Shown piece by piece: positions 1 to 6,252 of a stretch of 32,476 nucleotides of DNA. Where the stretch lies: contig JAFGFC010000134.1 of assembly GCA_016931325.1 (NCBI GenBank), positions 1 through 32,476 on the forward strand. The letters run 5' to 3'. The stretch's first letter is position 1; every line of letters begins with the position of its first letter. The DNA comes from Spirochaetota bacterium (GTDB lineage Bacteria; Spirochaetota; JAHITG01; JAFGFC01). The notes under the pieces are model-generated. The model was not told the origin of the DNA. It saw only the letters and a list, made by a program, of their open reading frames with translations, and made no database searches. The position numbers were made by a program, and so were the translations under genes.

Positions 1-24
1 ATAAGAGGAACTTTTTTAATATAG

Positions 25-198
25 ATGTTTTCTAAAATAAAATCAATATTTAAAAAAAAAGAGCAACACCATGCCGGGAGAATTCTGGCCATTAAAATAA
101 GGGAATGCTATGACTCGAGATCAAACGTTGCCAGAGGTTTATGGTTTATGAAAGATAATAAATTGTCGACAATAGAAAAAATTCAAAATGAAGCATAA
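25..198 (+). CDS. possible small protein, 57 aa
   Basis: This is an open frame from an ATG just after an in-frame TAG, ending inside the start of the next gene: its TAA at 196-198 overlaps the ATG at 188 by 11 bases. Such an overlap is common between coupled genes and is the main reason to take it seriously. The product would be basic at the N-terminus (SKIKSIFKKK) and without a signal peptide or membrane segment; it matches no family I recognise. AGAGGAA lies about 14 nt upstream, rather far for a ribosome binding site. It may instead be chance, or the remains of a gene that continued from outside the window. Confidence 0.33.
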   Translation: MFSKIKSIFKKKEQHHAGRILAIKIRECYDSRSNVARGLWFMKDNKLSTIEKIQNEA

Positions 199-1411
199 AC
201 TAGTATTTTTTTCATTTATTCTTTTTTTCCTGTTATATCATTGTGCCACCATAGAAAAGGGTATGCTGGACAGAGATTGGTCTATTCGAAAGAACACCCA
301 GATCAAAAATTGTTCGTTTTCCAGCAATACCATCACCATGTGGAGAGGGAACAATACGCATTCATTTTACGGGACGGGAAGCATACCTGAAAAACCAAAG
401 AAATTATGGAAATTCAGGACCGCTCAATATTATGAAAGAAGCAAGGACAGGACATGGGAAGGAACAGGGTGGAGCGGTCAGATGAGTCTGTTCGATGGAT
501 ACCTTTATGCGGGGGCTGTTGATTCTTATCTTTATTGCTTCAATTGCCATACCGGAAAATTGATGTGGAAATATAAAGTGAAAAATTCTATTAAATCATC
601 GGTCTGTCTCTATCAAGACAAGATCATCTTTGGAACAAGAGACAATCATATCTATTGCCTTAACCGGACAAATCAAAAATTGATATGGAAAAAAAAGACC
701 AACGGGGATGTTGATTCTTCGGCCTGTGTTTATCAGAATAAATTATATATAGGGACAGAAGACGGCCGTATCCTTTGCCTGGATCCGGAAACAGGCAAGA
801 TCATCTGGAAAAAGCATACCGAAGGAAGCGTAGAATCATCTCCCACTGTTCTTAGCAATATAGTGCTGATATCATCATTTAAAGGATTTTTGTACTGTTT
901 TGACAAAGATAATGGTAAACTCAATTGGAAGTTTAATACTGGTGATGATACCGACTCTTCCACTGTTATCTACAAAGGCAAAATTTATTTGGGATGTGAA
1001 AACGGCAAAGTCTATTGTCTGACATTAAAAGGAAAGAAGGTCTGGGAATTCAAGGCGCTTAAAGGGGTATGGGGGACACCGGCATTGAAAGATGACAGAC
1101 TCTTTGTTGGCTCGGATGATAAATATTTTTACTGTCTGAACACGGCCAATGGCGATGTGATATGGAAATTTAAAGCGAAGGATGGGATCTGGGGCTCAGC
1201 CAATGTGGTGGGTGAAAAGGTTATTTTCGGGTGTATGGATGGGTATCTGTACTGTCTTGACATAAATGGAAAATTAAAGTGGAAATTCAATACAAAAGGC
1301 GCTATATTTTCATCACCGATAATTGTTGACAGCGTGATCTATATCGGTTCAAGGAATGGTTATATATGGGCCATCGGAGAAGATCCATACAAGAAAGATT
1401 CAGTAAATTGA
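188..1411 (+). CDS. PQQ-like beta-propeller repeat lipoprotein
   Basis: A secreted propeller protein, probably a lipoprotein scaffold rather than an enzyme. Residues 1-18 form a hydrophobic signal segment ending in LLYHC, a loose lipobox that would put the lipidated Cys at about residue 19. The rest is built of repeats of about 40 residues with the PQQ-family pattern Tyr-x-Leu, Asp/Asn, Thr-Gly-Lys and Trp-Lys, followed by a Ser-Ser strand. I count eight Trp-Lys/Glu strands, which would make an eight-bladed propeller closed by the C-terminal GYIWAIG strand. Seven blades read YC(L/F) or LC(L/F), with Cys where Ala is usual. The family is best known from PQQ dehydrogenases and BamB; no quinone site or catalytic residue is visible here. 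No clear Shine-Dalgarno precedes the ATG. The 3' end overlaps the next gene by 46 bases, so coupling with the M23 hydrolase is likely. Confidence 0.85.
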   Translation: MKHKLVFFSFILFFLLYHCATIEKGMLDRDWSIRKNTQIKNCSFSSNTITMWRGNNTHSFYGTGSIPEKPKKLWKFRTAQYYERSKDRTWEGTGWSGQMSLFDGYLYAGAVDSYLYCFNCHTGKLMWKYKVKNSIKSSVCLYQDKIIFGTRDNHIYCLNRTNQKLIWKKKTNGDVDSSACVYQNKLYIGTEDGRILCLDPETGKIIWKKHTEGSVESSPTVLSNIVLISSFKGFLYCFDKDNGKLNWKFNTGDDTDSSTVIYKGKIYLGCENGKVYCLTLKGKKVWEFKALKGVWGTPALKDDRLFVGSDDKYFYCLNTANGDVIWKFKAKDGIWGSANVVGEKVIFGCMDGYLYCLDINGKLKWKFNTKGAIFSSPIIVDSVIYIGSRNGYIWAIGEDPYKKDSVN

Positions 1412-2376
1412 ACTGGGAATCATTTAATCTTAAAAAGAAGAGAGTGAAGAGACATTTCAAGCCTGTCCTTATTATCACAGGATTGATCCTGGGACTTTTT
1501 TTTATCTCGCTTTTGAACAGGTTCAGTAATGAACTCAGGGCGAAAGAGTTTATCAGCCAGCATCAGGATGCTATCATCTGGGATCAGGACATTAATGAGT
1601 TTTTAAAGGCCATACGGGACAGGTTGCTGGCGAAAGACCTTGGAGTAAAAGTCTATACGATAGAAATGGGTGATAACTACTGGAAGATCGCCAATGAGAA
1701 TAACGTCGATATAGATACTATTCTGGGATGTAATCCTCATATAACAAGCCTGTATTCGAGTATTGGAGAAAGGATCGTGGCCATTAATAAAAAAGGCGTG
1801 CTGCACTATGTTCAGGGTGATGAAAATCTTTATATCCTTTCCCGGTGGTATTCCGTGGAGGAATCCGATATTAAAAAACATAACCGGATAGGGTTGTTCC
1901 GAACTCTCAGAAAAGGGGATATTGTGTTTATCCCGAATGCCAGACCCCGTGTTTTTACAGAAAAGATGTATAAAAACGTAAAATTAAGGCGTATGTTCGT
2001 TGTCCCGACAAACGGGTGGGTAGCGGGAAGGGGTTTTGGAATGCAGATGCATCCCATTCTCAAGAAAATGAGATTTCACAAAGGAATTGATATGAAAGCC
2101 CCTAAAGGCACCCCTGTTTTTGCAGCCGCTGATGGTGTTGTTGTGGCGGCCAGCCAGGGTGGAGGCTATGGAAAATTTATCAAGATCGATCATCAGAACG
2201 GATATATGAGTGTTTATGCTCACCTGTCCAAGATCTATGTAAGAACCGGAAGCAAGGTGAAGCAGAGGGAATGTATTGGACGGGTGGGAGATACGGGAAT
2301 GGTCACTGTCGCCCATCTTCATTTTGAGATCCGTAAAAATAACAAGCCTATTAATCCCATGAAATTTTTATGGTAA
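1366..2376 (+). CDS. membrane-anchored LysM-M23 peptidoglycan endopeptidase
   Basis: A predicted zinc metallopeptidase that cuts peptidoglycan cross-bridges, or regulates such cutting, outside the cytoplasmic membrane. The order is a basic N-terminus (KKKRVKRH), one membrane helix (about 33-52), LysM 1 (about 96-141), LysM 2 (about 146-191) and an M23 domain (about 217-334). The zinc ligands look intact: His238 and Asp242 in HKGID, and the HLH pair at 317-319 in VAHLHFE. It should therefore be active, unlike the degenerate EnvC/NlpD class. The chosen ATG has AAGGA ten bases upstream but overlaps the propeller gene by 46 bases. A TTG at 1408, whose TTGA overlaps the upstream stop, and a GTG at 1444 are alternatives; all keep the membrane helix. 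The PilZ gene follows after 18 bases, so cell-wall cutting and c-di-GMP sensing may be co-expressed. Confidence 0.9.
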   Translation: MGHRRRSIQERFSKLNWESFNLKKKRVKRHFKPVLIITGLILGLFFISLLNRFSNELRAKEFISQHQDAIIWDQDINEFLKAIRDRLLAKDLGVKVYTIEMGDNYWKIANENNVDIDTILGCNPHITSLYSSIGERIVAINKKGVLHYVQGDENLYILSRWYSVEESDIKKHNRIGLFRTLRKGDIVFIPNARPRVFTEKMYKNVKLRRMFVVPTNGWVAGRGFGMQMHPILKKMRFHKGIDMKAPKGTPVFAAADGVVVAASQGGGYGKFIKIDHQNGYMSVYAHLSKIYVRTGSKVKQRECIGRVGDTGMVTVAHLHFEIRKNNKPINPMKFLW

Positions 2377-2394
2377 AAAAGAGGACAGCAGGTT

Positions 2395-2655
2395 ATGGAG
2401 CGAAGGAAAAATGTAAGATTTAAACCCGACAGCCATTTTGTTGTCTTAAGTTCAGGCAAGAAAAATAAGGTTGAGGGTTTTATCCGTGATGAATCCTACC
2501 ATGGGTGTGCGGCTGTTTTTAGAAAACCTTTCCCCTTTAAAAAAGGATCAAAAGTAAAAGCCAGCGTTGGAAAATTACAGAATCTTAATGGTGAGATCAA
2601 ATGGGTCAAGAATATGGATGATGTGCTGGTTAAAGTGGGGATCTATCTGGTTTAA
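2395..2655 (+). CDS. single-domain PilZ protein, c-di-GMP receptor
   Basis: A PilZ domain with almost nothing else (86 aa). Both parts of the c-di-GMP signature are present: RxxxR as Arg4-to-Arg8 in ERRKNVRF, and the D/N-x-S-x-x-G loop as DESYHG at about residues 32-37. Binding is therefore expected, and from family knowledge such proteins act as adaptors for motility, exopolysaccharide or envelope machines. CAGGTT lies just before the ATG and AGAGGA a little further up. It is the last gene of the plus-strand block. Its TAA (2653-2655) abuts the TAA of the converging transporter gene (2656-2658) without a single spare base, so any terminator must lie inside the opposite gene. Confidence 0.85.
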   Translation: MERRKNVRFKPDSHFVVLSSGKKNKVEGFIRDESYHGCAAVFRKPFPFKKGSKVKASVGKLQNLNGEIKWVKNMDDVLVKVGIYLV

Positions 2656-3582
2656 TTACTCTGACGGACGGGTTCGGCTGCTCCAGAACTCAGCCAGGAT
2701 CGAAGCGGTGATCACGCACCATGTGGCGAAAAGCGCTGAAGGAATAGCCACTTTTTCAGAAAAATGTTTCAAAGCCAGGACAGCACCTAATCCTGCATTC
2801 TGCATGCCTACTTCAATGGAAAGGGTTCTTCTTCTTTTAATATCAAATTTATATAATAGGCCTGCCCCATAGCCGCCGGCAAGCCCGGCTAAATTCTGTA
2901 AGAAGATACCGGCAAAAAGCACAAAACTCACGCTCAAAAGATAATTTTTATTCAAAGCCACGATCAGGCCGCAAATAAAAGCAATAAAGATGGTTGAAAA
3001 GGCCGGGAATATTTCTTGAACGCCTGTGATGATCTTTTTAAAAATATGCCTGATGGCAAAGCCGATAAAAAGAGGAATAATAACGATCTTGATGATACTG
3101 AAAAACATGGGCCAGAATTGAATTTGAATGATCGTATGAGCAAAAAGATAAGTAAAAGCAGGAGTTAAAATCGGGGACAGAAGAGTTGATGTGGAGGTCA
3201 GCGATATAGAATAAGCCACATCTGCCTTTGCCAGATAGGAAATAACATTACTGGCCATAGCCCCGGGGACGCTACCGGCCAGGATCAGTCCTAAAGCGAG
3301 CTCATCAGGAAAGTTTAGAATACGAGAGATCGCATAAGCCGAAGCCGGCATAATACCAAATTGAGCCATCGTCCCTAAAAGGACCAGGTGTGGTTTTTTA
3401 ATGATAGGCAGAAAATCTTCAAAGTTGAGGACAGCTCCGATTCCCAGCATGGTAAAAGCGAACATCCATTCCAGATAGGGCTGGAACAGGATCAGGCTTT
3501 GCGGCCTGTAATATCCGACAAGTACAGCCAGGACAGTCCAGACGGGCAAAAGACGTGTAAATGTTCGCACTATTTTAGACAT
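2656..3582 (-). CDS. BASS-family (bile acid:Na+ symporter-like) transporter
   Basis: A polytopic membrane protein of 308 residues with about nine to ten hydrophobic helices. The pattern is that of the SBF/BASS family: a GxGAVLNFEDF segment early on, LAGSVPGAMASNVISYLAKAD in the middle, and EVGMQNAGLGAVLA near the C-terminus. Family members move bile acids, keto acids, pantoate or other organic anions with sodium; the substrate cannot be read from this sequence. The ATG overlaps the end of ribBA by 8 bases (ATGTCTAA), so the two are almost certainly co-translated. That makes a riboflavin-related substrate or precursor a possibility, but this is inference from position only. Confidence 0.85.
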   Translation of the reverse strand: MSKIVRTFTRLLPVWTVLAVLVGYYRPQSLILFQPYLEWMFAFTMLGIGAVLNFEDFLPIIKKPHLVLLGTMAQFGIMPASAYAISRILNFPDELALGLILAGSVPGAMASNVISYLAKADVAYSISLTSTSTLLSPILTPAFTYLFAHTIIQIQFWPMFFSIIKIVIIPLFIGFAIRHIFKKIITGVQEIFPAFSTIFIAFICGLIVALNKNYLLSVSFVLFAGIFLQNLAGLAGGYGAGLLYKFDIKRRRTLSIEVGMQNAGLGAVLALKHFSEKVAIPSALFATWCVITASILAEFWSSRTRPSE

Positions 3583-4792
3583 GGGTCAGGGTATGGCCTA
3601 ATTTAGCTTTTTTAGCTGCCAGATATTTTTTATTCATTTTATTGGGTTTGACTTCAATAGGGACCTTCTGAACTATCTCCAGTCCGTATCCTTTAATGCC
3701 TATGATCTTTCGTGGATTATTGGTTAAAAGTTTTATCTTTCCGACTTTCAGATCCACCAGTATCTGGGCTCCGACTCCATAGTCTCTAAGGTCAGCCGGG
3801 AATCCCAAAGCACAATTGGCTTCTACGGTATCCAGGCCTTGCTGTTGAAATTTATAGGCTTTGATCTTATTGACAATACCAATACCACGGCCTTCATGAT
3901 GGCGCATATAGACTATTACACCTTTCCCTTTTTTTTCAATGATCTTCATAGCCTCATCCATTTGCTCTCCGCAATCGCATCTCAGGGAATGAAAAACATC
4001 TCCGGTGAGGCATTCAGAATGGACACGGACCAGGACCGGTTCGTTTTTTTTAATTTTACCTTTTACAAGAGCGATATGGATCGATCTGTCGATTTTATAC
4101 TCATAAACATAAAGATGAAAATTTCCATATTTTGTAGGTAATTCAGCGTCCGCTACTTTCTCAACCAGTTTTTCTGTTTTTCTTCTGTAATGGATCAGAT
4201 CAGCGATACTGATGATCCTGAGATCGAATTTTTTTGCCATAGTAACAAGTTCAGGTAATCTGGCCATGGTTCCGTCATCTTGCATTATTTCACATATAAC
4301 TCCTGAAGGGTCAAGGCCAGCCAATCTCGCTATATCGATGGAAGCTTCAGTATGGCCGGCCCGTTCCAGAACACCACCTGGTTTAGCTTTTAACGGGAAT
4401 ATATGGCCTGGTTTTGTAATATCATCCCCGTGGGTCTGAGGTGATACTAAAAGTTTGATCGTGTGAGCACGGTCATGAGCTGAGATACCGGTCGTTATGC
4501 CGGTTCTGGCATCGACAGAGACAGTAAAGTCAGTACCGTAATAATCGGTATTATCCCGGGTCATAGGCTCCAGTTTTAAAAAATTCACTCTCGCCGGCGT
4601 CAGGGGCACACAGATCAAACCCCTCCCATATTTTGACATAAAATTAATCGCCTCAGGAGTGATCTTTTGGGCTGCCATGATCAAATCCCCTTCATTCTCT
4701 CTGTCAGGGGAATCCACGATAATGATCATCTTGCCTTTTTTGATATCCCGGATGGCTTCTTCGATACTGTCTAATTTGATCTTTTCTGTCAT
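3575..4792 (-). CDS. ribBA: bifunctional riboflavin enzyme RibBA (DHBP synthase / GTP cyclohydrolase II)
   Basis: Catalyses the two committed entry steps of riboflavin synthesis: ribulose 5-phosphate to 3,4-dihydroxy-2-butanone 4-phosphate, and GTP to the diaminopyrimidine precursor. Residues 1 to about 205 are the RibB half, with the acidic metal loop DRENEGD at 30-36 and HIFPLKAKPGGVLERAGHTEAS further on. Residues from about 206 on are the RibA half, with zinc cysteines Cys261, Cys272 and Cys274 (CLTGDVFHSLRCDC). Both halves look complete at 405 aa, the usual length. No other rib gene is in the window. No FMN riboswitch is recognisable in the 140 bases upstream, which instead hold strong hairpins. 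No convincing Shine-Dalgarno precedes the ATG. Confidence 0.97.
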   Translation of the reverse strand: MTEKIKLDSIEEAIRDIKKGKMIIIVDSPDRENEGDLIMAAQKITPEAINFMSKYGRGLICVPLTPARVNFLKLEPMTRDNTDYYGTDFTVSVDARTGITTGISAHDRAHTIKLLVSPQTHGDDITKPGHIFPLKAKPGGVLERAGHTEASIDIARLAGLDPSGVICEIMQDDGTMARLPELVTMAKKFDLRIISIADLIHYRRKTEKLVEKVADAELPTKYGNFHLYVYEYKIDRSIHIALVKGKIKKNEPVLVRVHSECLTGDVFHSLRCDCGEQMDEAMKIIEKKGKGVIVYMRHHEGRGIGIVNKIKAYKFQQQGLDTVEANCALGFPADLRDYGVGAQILVDLKVGKIKLLTNNPRKIIGIKGYGLEIVQKVPIEVKPNKMNKKYLAAKKAKLGHTLTHV

Positions 4793-4810
4793 GATAAATA
4801 CTATAATTCC

Positions 4811-4935
4811 GAGCCTGAAGGCTTCCCGAGAAATTCTTTAAGAATTTCCGGGACCAAATCCCTGAAATCCCTTTGGGATTTCTAGGGACGGCTACTGACT
4901 ACTATACTAACCTACCAGCCGAACGCAGTTTGGCT
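4811..4935. repeat. hairpin-rich intergenic element, copy 1
   Basis: Four consecutive inverted repeats lie between the small membrane gene and ribBA. From low to high coordinate: 4811-4825, a weak stem GCC/GGC around loop TGAA; 4825-4852, a 28-nt hairpin closed by CCCG/CGGG, with stem GAAATTCTT/AAGAATTTC and one bulged A; 4860-4887, a 28-nt hairpin closed by CCCT/AGGG, with stem GAAATCCC/GGGATTTC, loop TTT and one bulged T; 4917-4935, AGCCGAACGCAGTTTGGCT, eight pairs with one G-T, overlapping the stop codon of the upstream gene. The two central hairpins are 7 nt apart and have the same layout as the pair at 6191-6244. None is followed by a clear T-run on the minus strand, so a simple intrinsic terminator is not obvious. 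Confidence 0.75.
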
Positions 4936-5200
4936 AGTGGGGTGTGGCTTTGTGGAATAATTCCAATGATATCATGATACCCAGAATGACAGCCAGTATA
5001 TTGACATCAAAATTACGGATAAAAAATTCTGAAACAGATTTAAGAAGATAATTGAAAAGAACAGCCCCGATAAGGCCAATTAAAAAAGCCCCTATAAAAT
5101 GACCTATAAATTTGTATTTTAGGATATAATAATAAAGAGCACTGACTCCTGCTGTGGCTAAAATGATGACAACAAAGGAAAGGATTACTTTTCCTGTCAT
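4934..5200 (-). CDS. small integral membrane protein, unknown function
   Basis: An 88-residue, very hydrophobic protein with about three membrane helices: near residues 5-27, a glycine-rich one at about 32-52 (GHFIGAFLIGLIGAVLFNYL), and 66-80. I do not recognise the family. A strong AAAGGAG six bases before the ATG fixes the start. It lies 11 bases behind the FnIII-like lipoprotein and is probably in the same transcript. The gene ends inside a short hairpin (4917-4935), followed by the two-hairpin element. Confidence 0.65.
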   Translation of the reverse strand: MTGKVILSFVVIILATAGVSALYYYILKYKFIGHFIGAFLIGLIGAVLFNYLLKSVSEFFIRNFDVNILAVILGIMISLELFHKATPH

Positions 5201-5211
5201 ATTAATCTCCT

Positions 5212-6024
5212 TTATATATCAATATTCCCGACTAATTGCTGAAAAGCCCAGATAAACCGCATGGCCGGATCTGAGGACAGATCGAGACTTTCGATATATA
5301 TTTTAGCATAATGACCTGAAGAGGTTTTCAAAAGGATAACATATCCCTGTTGTACCTGAATAGGTATTTCACTCATCAAATATCCTTCTGTATCAGCCTT
5401 GTTCACTTTTTTCCAGTCATCATAATATCCCTTGGACTGGATCTGAGTATTATTTTTCCCGGTTAAAAAAGCCTTTTTACCTGATACATCCTGCACTGTA
5501 AATATAAAATCAAAAGGGGCAGATTGACTGAATGCAGTGAAACTGAATCCTTCATTCGTATTTAATACAACAGAGGCCGTACTTTCTATACGTGGTGTAG
5601 TAGAGGTTTCGTTACTCGGCTCACTTTTAAAATTCCTTATACTGTGAGCACGACAGATAAAATAATAGGTGATACCGTTTTCTATGGGTTTATCCTCATT
5701 ATCCCTGTTGATCTCGACAAAGAGGGAGGAGTCAGGATTGATTTCCTTACTGGTTTTCACTATTGTGGGTATCCCGCCGGTAGAAGGATTTTGAACAGGC
5801 AGAAGGCTACTCTGACTTTTTAGAGAAGAACTTTTACTGATATAGATATTAAATCCATCAAATTTATCTTCTTTATTATTGCTGAGAAATTCCAGCCGTA
5901 TTGTTCCGTTTCCAGGATAAGCCTTCAGGTTTGAAGGCGCATTCAGATATTCAGGCTGCACGATCTCTTCAACACCACAGCCGGCTAAAAACAGGATCAT
6001 CAAAGGTAAGATCAGTTTTTTCAT
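5212..6024 (-). CDS. lipoprotein with fibronectin type III-like domain
   Basis: An exported lipoprotein of 270 residues. MKKLILPLMILFLAGC is a textbook signal peptide with lipobox LAGC, lipidated at Cys16. Residues about 28-145 look like a fibronectin type III domain: APSNLKAYPGNGTIRLEF, then GFNIYISKS, and ITYYFICRAHSI near the end of the fold. The C-terminal half (about 150-270) is a second beta-rich region that I do not recognise, with a conserved-looking Trp-Lys (YYDDWKKV). No catalytic motif is seen. There is no Shine-Dalgarno: a consensus promoter ends 6 nt before the ATG, so translation may begin at the very 5' end of the mRNA. Confidence 0.8.
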   Translation of the reverse strand: MKKLILPLMILFLAGCGVEEIVQPEYLNAPSNLKAYPGNGTIRLEFLSNNKEDKFDGFNIYISKSSSLKSQSSLLPVQNPSTGGIPTIVKTSKEINPDSSLFVEINRDNEDKPIENGITYYFICRAHSIRNFKSEPSNETSTTPRIESTASVVLNTNEGFSFTAFSQSAPFDFIFTVQDVSGKKAFLTGKNNTQIQSKGYYDDWKKVNKADTEGYLMSEIPIQVQQGYVILLKTSSGHYAKIYIESLDLSSDPAMRFIWAFQQLVGNIDI

Positions 6025-6059
6025 AGGTCAAATTTATGCCAAACTCGGTAAAATGTCAA
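6022..6059 (-). promoter_or_regulatory. sigma-70-type promoter predicting a leaderless mRNA for the FnIII-like lipoprotein
   Basis: On the minus strand TTGACA (6054-6059) is followed by 17 nt, then TAAATT (6031-6036), then TGACCT and the ATG (6022-6024). Transcription normally starts about 7 nt after the -10 box, which is the A of the ATG itself. No ribosome-binding sequence fits in between. The thioredoxin gene at 26218 has the same arrangement. Confidence 0.7.
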
Positions 6060-6190
6060 GGAATTTTAACTCGTTAAAAATAAAGGGAATTAACCACTGG
6101 ATGCACGGAGTTCCCTGAAACTATTTTTATAATACGAAGATAGATATGCTAAAATTCCTGAATATCTAAAAAATTTTCAGCGGATTCAGC

Positions 6191-6244
6191 CCCGGGGAAT
6201 TCCCCGGGAGATAGCCCTTGGAATCATGTAGTGATTCCTAAGGG
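6191..6244. repeat. hairpin-rich intergenic element, copy 2
   Basis: Two inverted repeats lie just downstream of the batDE stop codon. 6191-6208 is the perfect palindrome CCCGGGGAATTCCCCGGG. After 6 nt, 6215-6244 is a 30-nt hairpin closed by CCCTT/AAGGG, with stem GGAATCA/TGATTCC, loop TGTAG and one bulged T. Read on the minus strand the order is a CCCTT hairpin, a short spacer, then a CCCGG hairpin, the same order and closing bases as the pair at 4825-4887. The first hairpin starts about 8 nt after the stop codon, so it may also protect or end the bat transcript; a T-run appears only about 20 nt beyond the second hairpin. Confidence 0.75.
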
Positions 6245-6252
6245 TGATCTCA

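Noticed and set aside
2567-2872. A 101-codon plus-strand frame across the PilZ/transporter junction
   Set aside because: It overlaps two recognisable proteins in other frames and its composition looks random.
4793-4933. FMN riboswitch upstream of ribBA
   Set aside because: The conserved RFN helices and their GAAATTCC-type loops in the right order are absent on the minus strand; the hairpins here are simple inverted repeats.
4811-4935. CRISPR repeat array
   Set aside because: The repeats are inverted, not direct, differ in sequence, and no regular spacers or cas genes are present.
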